64,000 bases of DNA, taken from positions 14,947,001 to 15,011,000 of the forward strand of contig NC_079477.1 of NCBI RefSeq assembly GCF_026230105.1, in the 5' to 3' direction. This stretch comes from Diorhabda sublineata. Lineage: Eukaryota > Arthropoda > Insecta > Coleoptera > Chrysomelidae. The notes under the pieces are model-generated. The model did no database searches, had not been told where the DNA came from, and saw nothing but the letters and a program-made list of their open reading frames with translations. Shown in pieces: positions 1-12,036 of this stretch (the stretch's first letter is position 1; every line of letters starts with the position of its first letter). The position numbers were made by a program, and so were the translations under genes.

Positions 1-1149
1 GATAACTCATTCCATTACACATTTAGTCAACATCTATTTTTGGAAGTCTACTTAACTACGTTAAGAAGGAAAATTTCGAGATGTTAAGGTAATACGTTAA
101 TGAGAACAGTTTGATGTCATGAAGCCCTAGAAACATTTTTTCAATGTGAGAATATCTATACGTACTAAAGGTCCAGGGATAAAAGCGTTTAAGGAAATCT
201 AAATAGCGGTGGATTTTATATATGAGTTATAGTACTCATATAAAGAAAATCTGTTTCATTATTGTCTAAATATAGGAAAAAAAGAATTTCGATTGTTAAT
301 CAAATATTACTTTCCACGTGTAAAAACAATACAAGAAATCGAGGAAAAGTGACGTAAATATTATTGTGACAGTACTCCATGGAATAATGATGTTAAAGGT
401 TCGTATAAATGTGAAATAAAGTGAATATATGGAAATGACCTACTTAATGATTTATCATTCATCATAACCAATTTTGCTCATTCTGATTAGTTTCTGTTTC
501 AAATCTTGTTGGTAAGCGATTTCGTTCAAATGTAGAGGTGTGGCAGTTTCTACCAACTTGTGTAATTTTGCGAGACAATATTCTTGAAAAATTAAAACCT
601 TAAGAAATCACACTTTCTTTGAATTACTGTCGAATTATATATAAATACTATAATACTTTAAATATTATCTGATGATGATAAACATCTTCAATGGTATCCA
701 AGAAGTCCTGAACCTAATAAAAATTATTCCATTTCTAATACCCTATGATTATAATGGTGCAAACAATCTACAAATGTAACGTATGGAAGCTGTAATAGAT
801 AATTATTTCACAGCTTTTAAGTATTGTGTTTGATTTGGTATCTTTTCTACATATTTCAATAATATGAGTGGATGATTAGTAGTCGGCAATGTTAAGAATA
901 AATAATGTAACAAAGAGAAACAGTTTCTACATATATCTTGTGTATTATATATAGAATATATGCATTGAAAGTATTTGTACGTATTTATTGTCATCTATAA
1001 AATTAGTTTACCGATAATAAAAATTATTTTTCTTAACGTTAAACATCCACACATCCATCAATAACATTATTTCAATTAATTAAAATATTTTCCCAGAGAA
1101 AATTATTTACACCATCACTACGCCTATGATCATCATACCTTATCTCTCT
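1..1149. other. AT-rich DNA, no gene seen
   Basis: No coding motif, RNA gene or repeat was recognised. Short open frames such as the 63-codon one on the minus strand at 803-994 are expected by chance at this base composition. Confidence 0.6.
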
Positions 1150-1350
1150 TGTATAGGTCCCCTTATACCTAAGGGCGCAGTTGGAGTTAACATCTCGTTA
1201 TGTAAAGTGTCTGTTTACAGGCATAACTTACGCACATTCGACTCGCCCATAATTCTCACGGAATGGCGGCTGTAGACAAAATGATGATGGCAAACGTCTC
1301 CCCAACAACCATTCCAGAGGTCATTTCTAATCTTTTAATGGGTCTCATCT
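1150..1350. other. Unexplained GC-richer island
   Basis: This block is visibly less AT-rich than its surroundings and stays open over 30-50 codons in several frames. One plus-strand frame starts at the ATG near 1264 and runs 29 codons; a minus-strand frame begins with the opposing ATG near 1349. No protein family was recognised. It could be a worn exon or a piece of an unrecognised transposon. Confidence 0.3.
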
Positions 1351-1734
1351 AATTTATTAAATTGTGGGGCATTTGAACTAACAAAGCTTTCAATAGGTGT
1401 ATCAGTAATCTGTTTAAATGGACAATATGACATTTTGGAAATTTATTGTAGATACAGTAAATATATTGTTCAGAATACAATTGATTTATAGTTTGGTCAT
1501 TTGGTTTGTTTTTAGGTTTGGTATCAATGTATATCTTTTAGGTTTTCGTCGTTTACTCTAATATATAGTACTTACAAAAATATTGTGAAGTTTATTACAG
1601 AAATTGATTAGGTACATTTAGTATTTTATTCTCACTCGAATATGTAGGTTAGTAATTTCAGCATATTTATTTCATGATTGTTTCAGACTAATATCTGAAC
1701 ATTATAATCGAAAACTGAATTCAAAAAATAATTA

Positions 1735-1766
<32 letters not shown>
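1735..1766. repeat. (TA)n microsatellite
   Basis: An alternating AT run with one interruption near its left end is seen directly. Confidence 0.9.
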
Positions 1767-3350
1767 CAACATATAATAATGATGTCTAAAACGATGTTTT
1801 AAGTGAAATCGCATCTATGTTTTGTAATATTAGTGAAATGGTTCTAAATGTGAAATAATAGTTATTTATACTATAAGGAATCTAAGGGCTAACTAGGGCT
1901 AGCAATAAACTTCGTACCTACATCACGTGAAGTATATAAAAAATGTTTTGTTCGCGCAGAATTTATTATTGCACCTTTATTACTTTAATTCGATACTTTT
2001 TAAATGAAATTATGGTTAGTTTTGACCGGTTTCTATAGCATCATAGGCATTTTTATATTATGAACTACCTTCAGTTGACAGTTTATCAAAAATTTGTATA
2101 ACAACCAAATGGATAGAGAAATATTGCTTGTTCGTTGCTACTGCCAGAAAAATCGAGAGAGAGAGAGGTGTAAAGCAACGTATTAATACTTAAGGAATTG
2201 TACTAAACAAAGACCGCTACTGCAATTTTGAAAACCGTGCTTTTGGCCCACTTTCACGAAAAATCTTATGTATTCAAGTATCCAACAAGCTTATGGATAT
2301 TTCCAAGTGTCCATACTTAGAGTATTTTGAAGAAGAAGCATAAATGTATGGTTAGGTTATGTTAGTGTAGTATAATGTCGCATGCATATTTATATGTAAT
2401 GAAACTGAAGATGGTAAAATGATAGTAAACCTTGTGCAAGATAAGATGCGAATCGTGTATGCTAGTACACGTCCAGCTATGTCTCTACTCGATTTGATGG
2501 CGGTGATTAGCATTTGCTTGTTGAAGTCAGTGTAAGATACTTTGGGCTTCGAAGGTTCGTGTCCTCTCAAGACCACCAAAAAAAAATTCACTGTCAAAAT
2601 AACTAATTGTGATAAATCGAGAATAAGAATGACATAGAGGAAAGAACTGAGTATAAAAATTTACAGCGCACACCGACAATACGACACACTAAACTGAAGG
2701 TGACGCCACCCAACAGATAGTTTTACAATGTTGATGTAATAGAAAATTTAAGGAATTTCCTATGTTTGTAGTTAACATTTAACCGAATATAGGATGTTTT
2801 TTAAGTGAATAAAATGCATAAATCAAACCACCTAATGGTGGTGAATTGACTTACACCTAGTTATTTGTGATTTAAAACTTTCAAAGCAGTGTCAAAATAC
2901 TTTTTTAACAAAAAGGAAAAAAATAAAAATACTTTGTAGGTGATATGGCAATATCTTCTATCTGATAACTTATTCAAACTTGAGATTTTCAATAGATTGT
3001 CATGAAAAATTTTTTAAAAATTCTTATTCTGATGATATATCAATACCTTAAATGTTCGGATGGTGATATTTGAGTAGTAAGATAGTGCAAAGTGTAGATG
3101 TTGCTGAGCGATTGCATGAATCTGAAAATTCAAAAGCAACGCCATTTGAGTAATTGAAGTGAGTGCTGATGATTTATTATTTGATTCAACTGAACTATTT
3201 AAAAGCAATCGCTAGGAATATGAATCCAGTTGGACAGAATGAATTTAGTTCAAAGAAAAAAACAGAACCTAAGTTACAGTCAAAGTAATAGATTAGAGGA
3301 TAGTTAATGTTAGTTCCCATATCCCAATATCAAATATCAAAATTTTCAAG
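1767..3350. other. AT-rich DNA, one unassigned open frame
   Basis: Nothing firm was found. A minus-strand open frame of 81 codons lies at 2352-2597 in a less AT-rich patch; its amino acid order matched no family known to me. A short GA run occurs near 2155-2167. Confidence 0.5.
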
Positions 3351-3364
3351 AAGAATTGTCACAG

Positions 3365-4110
3365 CTACTTTAAAACAAAACGGTGTTATCATTGATGCAT
3401 TCCACTAGGCATCCACAGAAATACTCTTTTGGACGTTCTACATGGAGACTACGATATCAGTAGGTAGATCGCAGTGACAAAGATAGCAATCATTGGAATT
3501 TCATTATTTGATACAATAAGGGATATTATTAGTACTGTCTGAGACATTCTTCTAAAATACTCCTAAATTCCTTATTTATTGTCTTAGAGGAAATTTTCAT
3601 TTTACTTCAATGTAAATTAAATTAAAGTGACTTACTAGAAGTAATACAACTTCTAAAAACTTTCGCTTTATTTTTCCTGTTTTACCATTTGTCATTATTT
3701 ATTATTTGCTCAACGCTAAAATCACTTCAACATCCATTCGAATTAGGTCTTTGGACTAAGAGTAATGTAAAGACCGTGGCCGTGAATGTAATCGTTGTGA
3801 TTGGCTAGTGAAATACACCACACAACATCTAACTTGTTCACAGAAGTCCATAGGCCGTTTCATTTTGACTAGCAGCACATTCGAATGGTGATTTGTTGCA
3901 ATGAATACATATACGAAAAAAATGTCATACTATCCAAGGAACTTGAATAGTTTATGTTAGTTGGTGTTTTCCTCTAAGTATTCACAGCCACTGAAAAACT
4001 TTTTTGGACGTTTTACATAAGGACTACGATCGTTTTGGTCGCGGCGAGAACGTCACTTATGGTGATTTATATTAACGAATACATATACGACAAAAGAAAT
4101 GTCTTCATGG
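3365..4110 (+). repeat. Diverged direct repeat copies
   Basis: Two sequences recur in the same orientation. The string TTTGGACGTTCTACATGGAG near 3430 recurs in altered form (TTTGGACGTTTTACATAAGG) near 4003, each followed by ACTACGAT. A second string containing GAATACATATACGA, followed by an A-rich run and AATGTC, occurs near 3906 and again near 4076. This suggests partial copies of one interspersed element. The family is unknown. Confidence 0.5.
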
Positions 4111-5145
4111 TATTATGATTACTAAAAAAATCGGAATGCGTTGTTGTATGAAGATAAATTGAAGTCCAAAACAATTTACCTATCCAGCGATTATATGTAC
4201 GTCGAAAGAAACACGTCCAAATTTGAAATCTTATCAAAGTATCGAACTAGAATAAGATAGAGCAATTAAGCACTGATCCAATAGAGATTTATGAATTTTC
4301 TTTCTTTCCATATAACTGAAACATCAATCGGCAATTGGACTTTACCAAGCACTTCAAAACAACAAAAGAATTATAGTGAATAAAAGATCCAGCCATCATT
4401 ATTTGTTTTACATGAAATTCATAATTTTATTATTAATTATCTAGCAAAGTCTTATAAGCAATTTTCACTATCAGAGTTATTTATCAAAATAATTAATTGT
4501 TATGATAAAGATAGTAAAAATAGAGGAAGTTTTTGGTTTACTCCGTAAAATTTGAGAATTTTTAGATAGTATCAATGACGATCGAATATTTTATAATCGT
4601 TGTGATGAATACGGGAAATATTATGAAACATTCTGTTTGCAGATCGGCTCATCTACTACATAATTAAATAAATCTACATGAGTCTCTTTCATAGATTCGT
4701 TGAACATCGAACAGAAAAATTAGGTTGATGGACTACAAGCTAAAGTACTGAAGCAAAAAATCATTTTATCTTTAGTTTGATAAAATAAGTATCAGAAGTG
4801 TATCAATTTGATACTTTGGGATAAATAGTTAATCGGATTATAAGAAAAACACAAATAAAAGCTTCTAGTTCAACAAATATTGGATGTGATGAGATGTCAA
4901 ATTATGTACAATATGACTAGATCCTTATTGTAATGATATTTGTAGAATATTTTATTAAATTCTCTTAACCATTAATCAGTAGTTATTCTCTGATACATGC
5001 TTCATATGACGCATTTTAATTTACTACTGTATTTTTTCATATTTAAATTATAAAATCATAAACATCTTTGTGAATTGGTTTAAAGTTCTCATTGTTTTGA
5101 AATTTATTATTTTAGTGCAATTTTTACTAAAATTACTAGCATTTT
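4111..5145. other. AT-rich DNA, no gene seen
   Basis: No coding, RNA or repeat signal was recognised in this stretch. Confidence 0.6.
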
Positions 5146-5167
5146 GTCCGTCCGTCCGTCTGTCTGT
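5146..5167. repeat. (GTCC)n/(GTCT)n tetranucleotide run
   Basis: Three GTCC units pass into GTCT units and end in a phrase containing GCGATATCTCC. Tetranucleotide runs of this kind are common inside insect interspersed repeats, so the flanking 5050-5240 block may belong to one. That link is inference. Confidence 0.6.
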
Positions 5168-5380
5168 AGCAGCGATATCTCCTAACAAAAGCTCGCGTTT
5201 CATGCATTTGATTTCTGTATAGCTATATATGTGCCACAATTTTGGGCATTTTTAGGAAAAAATCAATCAAATCAACCAAAATGTGATTTTTCCCATACAA
5301 TCCTTATTCTGATCGACGAAAAGAACAAGAACAATAACTATGCTAAAAATCAAGATAATCTCCATATACAACATTCGGTC

Positions 5381-5575
5381 TCATTCACCTTTTCATTTGG
5401 GAGTCACCAAATAAAAATAACTTTTTGCAAGTATCATCATATAAATATTTACAAACATCCATCAATAAATATGGATTCATTTAAACTTTCTATAGATCGA
5501 CACAAAAATTTGTTAAATCCCGATAATTTCATACTTTGTGGAGATTTCAATTAAGATCTCGCAACAATCACCGAA
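5381..5575 (+). pseudogene. Endonuclease-domain fragment of a non-LTR retrotransposon
   Basis: The plus-strand frame contains IYKHPSINMDSF, then about 20 residues, then NFILCGDFN followed by a stop codon and DLAT. The phrase (I/L)L.GDFN.D is the conserved core of the AP-endonuclease-like (EEP) domain that nicks target DNA for non-LTR retrotransposition. The TAA stands where an internal residue of the GDFN-x-DL motif would be, so this copy is dead. Only the middle of the domain is visible and no reverse transcriptase follows. The open frame begins upstream at 5231, but that part does not look like the domain. The fragment could also come from an endonuclease-bearing Helitron-type element. Confidence 0.45.
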
Positions 5576-7300
5576 TTTGAAAATTCTCTATTTACTATTT
5601 TCAATAGAAACTACAACAAAAGCAAGTTTGATGAAGTTTTTGCATTTTCAGTGAGCTTTTGATTTTTGATTATGAAATATTACAGCCGTAATTTCCAAAT
5701 TTTTTCATACTATCTATTCTAGAAGATTACGAATAAATATTATATTTATGCATTGAATAATAATTTGTCATATTGTGGAAACTAACAGTAAAAATCTAAA
5801 TACATTAAGAAATATCTCTAGCATATTTCAACATATTTCCAATTTCAACCAACGTCTTCTCCAGTTTCAACGGAACTTTACAATAAATTATTTTAGATTT
5901 AAAACTCCGCAATCTCTAGCTCCTTTATTTTAGGACTATACTAAAAGAATCTTGGCTATTTTTACAATAATAATGACTCAAATGATCCATCTCGCTCACT
6001 ATCAAAATTTTCAAGATGTGTAGCTGCAATTCAATCAGAAAATTAGTTTCTTTTCACTAATTACGTTAAGATTTAACTTTTCCCAATCTATGTTGACACA
6101 CATTTCGTTTCAAGAATGTATAAAGAGTTAAAATCATTTTGTCATAAATCAGATGAATACGTAGATAACTCAAAAAGTAAAGTACGCATCCAATCGAACA
6201 ATGAGGTTTATTATAATATATTATGAACTCGTTAATTGGAAGTAAGCTGGTTAAAGTGTGAAATTTCTGTTTCTGTTTTTCACTAATCAGATAAATGTGG
6301 ATACAAGGTTTGTTCTTTCATTGAATTAGTAATCAAGTGTCTTATCACTATTAGATAAGTAAAAAGCGAAAAGACTTTACCTGATGATGATACTGTGAAC
6401 TTAATATATCCGATCAATCCCAAAATCACAATATTAGAAATAATTTACTGAGTTATTAATCATAGACATTTAAAAAATAATTTGGAGTTAAAAGAATCAA
6501 ATTATACAAGCCTTAATGTAGTCAAGAAGTCATTTCCTCTTGTATGTGAAAAGAATTTCGTTTTGTTAAACATAAACCCTCTATAGAATCCATCAATTAG
6601 ATGAACCCCCATAACTTAGTTTATACCTTAAACGACCCTATGGTCAAAGACCTTTTCTTAAATAATCAAGAATAGTCCCGTCCACAGAGTAATATGGCGG
6701 ACACGTAGCTATAGCAACAGACCCCGGGTGGTAAAGCTGCACCCCTCTTGTAGTTTAATTTTCTAAGGAGAACGGCTAGTACAACGACGCTGCGGGAATA
6801 TTTGTTTGAACTGTGGTTACATGAAAATAGAATATCATAAAACAATTAATTACTAAAATAATACTTTAATGCCAGATCATGGTGACAATTATTCAAATGA
6901 ATTGCTGTATTAACTGAACAGAATACTTTTTATTCAAGTAATAATGTAACAGGTAATGAGATATTGAATTTTATTCAATAGACTTCCAATTAAATGAGAT
7001 TATAATAAATATAATGATTTCTTCCAAAAATGTTGAATTATTATAAATAAACACTGAAATAGTACATTCTTGTGAAATTAAATTATAACCAGCTGCACTT
7101 TTTCTACAAAAATAAATCAGTGAATATATTTGCCTTTATTTTTGGTATTACTCATTCGGTTTTTTTGTAGTATCTGATGGAATTGATTGTATTTCCATCT
7201 TATTTTCACAATCGTAGTAGATATATCATTAATTTGGTATGATTAGTATATTTGAAATTTAAACGAAATACTAATTAGTGTTTAGTAATCCATTCAAGGT
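5576..7300. other. AT-rich DNA with one GC-richer patch
   Basis: No gene was recognised. A less AT-rich patch at about 6590-6800 includes AATATGGCGGACA; the exact reverse complement of that 13-mer occurs near 47512-47524. The patch shows no sustained reading frame. Confidence 0.5.
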
Positions 7301-7470
7301 ACTGATGGACAGTTCAATCAAGCTGCCAAAAATCAACTAAAGCTAATGATCGAGTTGATTGCTGGCCACTGGTATACGGGAAAACACCTCAATGTGGTCC
7401 TCTCCAGAATATTAGAGAAGACATCAGGAGGAGGAGTGTGGAAGAACACATCGAAATCCAAGAGACATAT
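7301..7470 (+). pseudogene. C-terminal fragment of a non-LTR retrotransposon ORF2
   Basis: The plus-strand frame reads LKLMIELIAGHWYTGKHLNV, which resembles the LLTGHC-x-L-x-xHL segment following RNase H in Jockey/R1-like retrotransposon proteins. The usual cysteine of GHC is tryptophan here. A second frame just downstream reads REDIRRRSVEEHIEI, which looks like the C-x-x-C...EEEETxEHxLC tail with its cysteines worn away, implying a frameshift near 7400. No upstream RT was found. Identification rests on motif resemblance only. Confidence 0.45.
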
Positions 7471-7917
7471 ATATGTAAGTTTCTTCGCTATCCACCCAAA
7501 GTAGATTTCCACAATCTGTTCTCTCACCTATCAATTCTCCTTCAAAGAGTATATGCACAATAACTGCATTACTGATTGTTTGGTTCAATCAGAATAGAAT
7601 TCCAAAGATATGTTGAAGTATTTAATCAGTTCCGAGTTCCGTTCGTTTAACTTGATGCGCGATAAGATCTCAATTGCAATAGGCTAGTTGGCAAAATTTG
7701 GAAATTAGTTTAAAACTCTAGCTTAGCATCTATTTCACCCCAAAAATATATTATTCTAAGAAAAATAGGTTTTTTACGTTAGTATTGTGAGTTTTTAGAA
7801 ATAAATTTGAAATTGACCGCGAAAAAGGCCAAGGCTGTCATGGAGTCTTGAATGACGTCACACCTCACGAAACAGCTGTGTTTGTTTATGACAGTCAATT
7901 GTGTTTTTTAATAAATA
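7471..7917. other. Flank upstream of the THAP relic
   Basis: No gene was seen. The last 100 bases are richer in G and C and contain GACGTCA and CAGCTG, compatible with an old promoter or 5' untranslated region of the following THAP sequence. That role is inferred. Confidence 0.4.
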
Positions 7918-8130
7918 ATGAGTTCTTCGTATTATAAATACTGTATAGTGCCCCAATGTGAAAGTACAACAATAAAAACGTCAAACAAATTATTTCAAGC
8001 AATAAAGAAATACGAAGAAAGTGGTTAAAAATGAAAAGGAAACAAGATGCTCTTACTTTATCAACTAATTCCACAAATTATTTTTTATAGTCAGTCAATT
8101 TATTACCAGCTCTTAAAGAATTGATGATAC
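7918..8130 (+). pseudogene. THAP-type zinc-finger fragment
   Basis: From the ATG at 7918 the frame reads MSSSYYKYCIVPQCESTT and continues through KTSNKLF. That matches the start of a THAP domain, a C2CH zinc finger binding DNA, with its first two zinc ligands in CIVPQC. A frameshift then moves the homology to another frame reading NKEIRRKWLKMKRKQDA, the helix with the invariant tryptophan. LSTNSTNYF follows, where YFCEDHF is expected, but a TAG interrupts at 8088-8090 and the last Cys-His pair is lost. THAP domains occur in insect host proteins and in P-element-type transposases, and the source cannot be told here. The copy is broken. Confidence 0.6.
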
Positions 8131-9069
8131 TTATTATATTATTTTGTTACATTAATACACACAAAAATAATTTTTGAATAATACTGAATAATGAAAATTG
8201 TGCAATTGTTTTGTAAAAAATATCAAAAATCTCATGAATCATGGAAATTCTTTGTAAGGTACGTATGGCTTTTGCTTCTGTCTCAATCGAACCGAGAGAG
8301 ACTAACTAGTAAATATTTAACTCTAAATTATAAAAGTACGTTCCTAACAGTATAAACTAAATAACAACACCAACTTCTTACCCCTGAAGAATCTACTTTA
8401 AATATCAACCATTGGGAAAAATAACAATACATTTCTCAGGCTAAAGCAGATGCAAGTTTTGATTGAGATTTGTCTCCAATCTGATAAAGGCAGTGAATGC
8501 AAATAAAGGATTTGCATTTGGAATTTATTTTATTCTGAATCCTCCGTTTCCCTATGTTTCCAAGAAATTCTCTAGGTATCTGTAAATCTTCGACACAATT
8601 GGTAGAAAGCATCATTTAGCATGTAGATACAACGAAAACTATTTAAAGCGAACAATATTTTTTAAGACAATAAACATTTGTGGAAACAAAAGTGGTAATA
8701 AAAATAGATATGGAACAGAAAGATCCGCTGTCAATTTATCTGCTAATGCTGTTTAGAACGACATATACATCATCTTCAGTCTTCGTCAAATGGAATACGA
8801 TTTTAGTGCACGTTAAAGTGCGTTAAGTGCAACACAATAACGTCTTAATATCTGAATGTCCATCAAATAAGACCTTCAACATTATTATGAACCTTTCCAC
8901 ATAGATGTCACCTATGTTGTGTGCTATTTCGCCAATTATATCAAACTGTCGAAATCAACTGAGTAACATAACTAGGCAACGTGTGACTTGTAGTAACATT
9001 TTTCTTCATATATTTATTGTGGCATCAACTTCAAAGGTTATTAGCTACATGTCAGTTGTTCACAATTTA
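8131..9069. other. AT-rich DNA, no gene seen
   Basis: No homology was recognised. The sequence directly after the THAP relic shows no continued reading frame. Confidence 0.6.
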
Positions 9070-9496
9070 TGATACGGTTGAGTGTCTTTTAGATATTTGA
9101 TTAAGTTTGTGGTATTACAATTATTGTTAAGTAGAGAAATTATGGTATTTGGAAAGTTGTTAGTTTGTACTTTTGACAGATCAACAATCAGTGTTTCACG
9201 TTTATCTCGTTACAAGTTTCACATATTGGTAAGTTTTCTCGGTTTAATAGATATGAGTGTTTCACATCAGTGTGCCCTAGCCTTAAACGATAGATTTTTA
9301 TTTGGTTCGTACGATTTTTAAAACTGTTTTTCCATGGTTGGACGGATGGTTTTCCTATTCCACTTACTTTACGATTTGCACTGAACATTTGTTTTGATTT
9401 TCCCTTTATAGTCGCTGCTTCGTTGTTGTCTGCAACTTCTTTGGCACATTTGTCTGCTTTTTCGTTTCCTGGGATGCCGTTTGGGATGGGACTCAA
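9070..9496 (-). pseudogene. RNase H end and C-terminal tail of an I/Jockey-like retrotransposon
   Basis: The minus strand stays open for about 100 codons. It begins with SPIPNGIPGNEKADKCAKEV, matching the last RNase H motif (H-x-GIxGNExAD-x-xAK) with the histidine replaced. After a linker it reads YRLRLGHTDVKHSYLL and ICETCNEINVKH, the RLRIGHT and CxxC...H segment ending I-clade and related ORF2 proteins. A stop follows and degraded sequence runs to about 9070. RT and the front of RNase H are not recognisable upstream at 9500-10150, although that stretch is weakly coding-like on the same strand. It is the longest undisturbed piece of non-LTR coding sequence in the first 12 kb. Confidence 0.7.
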
Positions 9497-10592
9497 ATAA
9501 TTGATACGTGGATTGGTGGATAAAGTTTAATTGACTTTTAATAAGGATACCTATTGGATGATTGGGAAAAAGTTGGTGAATGGCCTAATTGATTAAGTTC
9601 TTGTTGGATAATTTGGTGAGGTATAGTTGGACAAACGTTGGACAAAAGTAGTCTTTCAATAGGTGTTATAAGTCTACGTACAGGAAGAATTTCGTTAGGA
9701 GCTCGTTTACTACTTCTTTTGTTGATGGATATACGTATATTCTATTATTGGTTATTCTTCTAGTTTTACTCCATTTAGTGAGCTGATTACTATTGCTTGT
9801 CGTTTTGTTGGGAAATTTATTTTTTGTTGTTTAGTAATGGATGAGTAGGATTGTGGGGAGTTGTTTGGTAGGATGGTATAATGATTGTTTATGTTATTTT
9901 CATCCATCTTCTTTGATTTTAATTATCATATTTTCGTACTTAAGCCGGTGCTGTTTACTGGAAGTTGCTATTAGGCGAATGGTTTTGTGTCTCCAATGAA
10001 AACAATCGAGTTTGATTTGATTCATATTGTTCAAATGTTAAATTCGTTGTTATGACGATTTAAGATTTGCTTACTTTGAGGAGGGTATATGAGTTGTCGA
10101 TTTGCATTAGTGTTTGTAGTTTTTTCACTGAAAACTATGGTTGCACTTGTGACGAGAGCTGATTTTCACGCTACTTTACGCTATGTTACCAGGAAAAACA
10201 ATTTGAATTTCAATCAGAAGAAACTGAAAATACAATTGAGTTGAAATCTAATACTAAACATACTGTTTAATACTAATCTCTAGCAATTACATTGTCGTCT
10301 ATTTCGATAACCAAGTTATCGTCTTCAATGACATTCGGTCGGTTTGGATAACTTGGATATCTGAGTATTGGTGTAGTTCTAGTAGTGAACAGTATGGTTC
10401 TTACACTTATTTTTAGTATGCTGGTGAAAATTTGCCAATTCCACAGCTGCACTACATTGAATATATTCGTTTCTCATATAATCATAATATTGAAATACGA
10501 GTATATTAAACAAAAATTTGAATGAAAACAAACGTTATGTATAAATGTAAGTACTTTATTTTTATTTCATACATAGTTTTTAATACATTTGT
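9497..10592. other. Weakly coding-like DNA beside a retrotransposon relic
   Basis: On the minus strand, 9650-9950 has long stop-free runs rich in charged residues and could be the worn upstream part of the neighbouring retrotransposon. No RT motif was found, so the boundary is uncertain. The region from 10150 on shows nothing. Confidence 0.35.
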
Positions 10593-10680
10593 TTATTTCA
10601 TTGTCTTCTTCTCTACTTCTAGAGGATGATGTTCCAATGAATGCTGTTGTTCGTAATATCGAGTGATAGCACATTGTTTC
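10593..10680 (-). other. Candidate terminal exon
   Basis: On the minus strand a pyrimidine-rich stretch ending TTTCTTATTTAG precedes base 10680. One frame then reads QCAITRYYEQQHSLEHHPLE and ends in a TAA at 10593-10595. AATAAA hexamers follow at 10561-10566 and 10555-10560. All three frames stay open for at least 20 codons, so the correct frame is not decided. The product is unknown. Splice and polyadenylation motifs this short arise by chance in AT-rich DNA, so this is a suggestion only. Confidence 0.25.
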
Positions 10681-10908
10681 CTAAATAAGAAACTAAAAAT
10701 TTTCTTTTCGATACATATGTTATTACATAGTTCCTGAAGATAGGTTACTAAAAGATATAGCTACAATTGTTTGGACGACTCATCCGTTATACTTAAAATA
10801 TTTTCGAAGTTGCTAAAAGGTATTTTTCATGTAAATCAACAATGTACATACATTTTCAAACATAGCACGTGAAAAAATCATCTGCCTAACAAATTTTTAC
10901 AGTAACTG

Positions 10909-11196
10909 CAAATCTATTTCAATAGTTTTCTCCGGAGTATCTTCAGACCAGTTGAGAAGATCCAGGATAAACTCAATAATGCTCATTCCGAATAATTTTT
11001 CCAGTCTTACTAAATGGTTGAGAGTCATTCCAAAAATATGAACCCCGTCGTGATTTCGTTTCTTCAGAAGTATCAATTTTTACCCTTTTTCTATGGTGAA
11101 ATATTATCCTCGTACTACTTAAAAGCATAATACTCCGTACTTTTGTACAAAAAAATTGATCTCTTCTCTCGAATAAATGAAACTCCATATTGTGAT
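10909..11196 (-). other. Coding-like block, unidentified
   Basis: The minus strand carries a 71-codon open frame (10973-11188). An overlapping frame begins at an ATG near 10996 and reads SIIEFILDLLNWSEDTPEKT before its stop. A third frame reads REEINFFVQKYGVLCF and later VHIFGMTLNHLVRLEKLFGM, with two stops. Together they look like one decayed protein read across frames, but no family was recognised. It lies between the two candidate exons. Confidence 0.3.
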
Positions 11197-11289
11197 TGAA
11201 TTATTCGGATCATCTCGAGAATTGTGAGATTCGATTGGGATGGTATTTAGGCTCACTCTAAAGATAAAATACTAATGATAAAATCATAC

Positions 11290-11385
11290 CGTTATGGCTT
11301 CCAAAATCCTGGAAATCATGAACAGGTCGTAGTTGCATGTGATAACCATGGAAACCTCTAGATGCGGACGGTATATTGTAAGAAT
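11290..11385 (-). other. Candidate internal exon
   Basis: On the minus strand TTGTTTTCTTTTCAG is a good acceptor ahead of base 11385, and GTATGA follows base 11290 as a donor. The 96 bases between are open in two frames. One reads SRGFHGYHMQLRPVHDFQDF. The block is less AT-rich than its flanks. If real, it would join the candidate exon ending at 10593 across a 609-base intron. No family was recognised. Confidence 0.25.
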
Positions 11386-12036
11386 CTGAAAAGAAAACAA
11401 ACTATAATTTTATTATTACGTTATAACAAATATTTTGTGTTATATTATATTTCAGTAAACAACATTCCTACCCTTACCTTAAATTCCCGAGTTCTCTTTA
11501 TTTACTATGAACATAATTTATTTTGCATTAGTAATTTCAAATTAGTAACACAATAAACAGTTCTTCGAAATTAAATTTAAAGCAAAATAGCATTGAAACA
11601 CCACAAAAAAAACATCTCCACATCAGTTACTCGTAAGGCGCATTGACAGAACTTTTATTGTCACTACAATATGTCTTGCACCATCATATACAAACTGCTT
11701 TTTACACAGATAGTTCAAGCTTTTATAGAGGATCTTTTAGGGCATACCATATTTGGAAAGAAATAAAAAGAAACTAAAAACTCAAGAAACAAATTAATAT
11801 GGTAAAAAAGATCATGAACTGTATGCCCGAATTAACGAGAACATTATCGTATTATAAAATTTAGTTTTGAAGTCTTACTATTATAGTCCAATCATTTGGC
11901 GGTCGATGCAAATTAACTGGTTGGAAGCAATAAAACGTTCAGGATAAATGTCGCTAATTGAAACATACAAAAAAGGAAAGTTGGTGAAAATTCTTATCAT
12001 ATTTTCAAGATCCTATATCTTTCGTTTTTTGTTATA
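11386..12036. other. AT-rich DNA, no gene seen
   Basis: No coding or repeat signal was recognised up to the left end of the next element. Confidence 0.6.

Noticed and set aside
2540..2600. GGTTCGTGTCC resembling a tRNA B box
   Set aside because: No A box at the right distance and no cloverleaf could be drawn.
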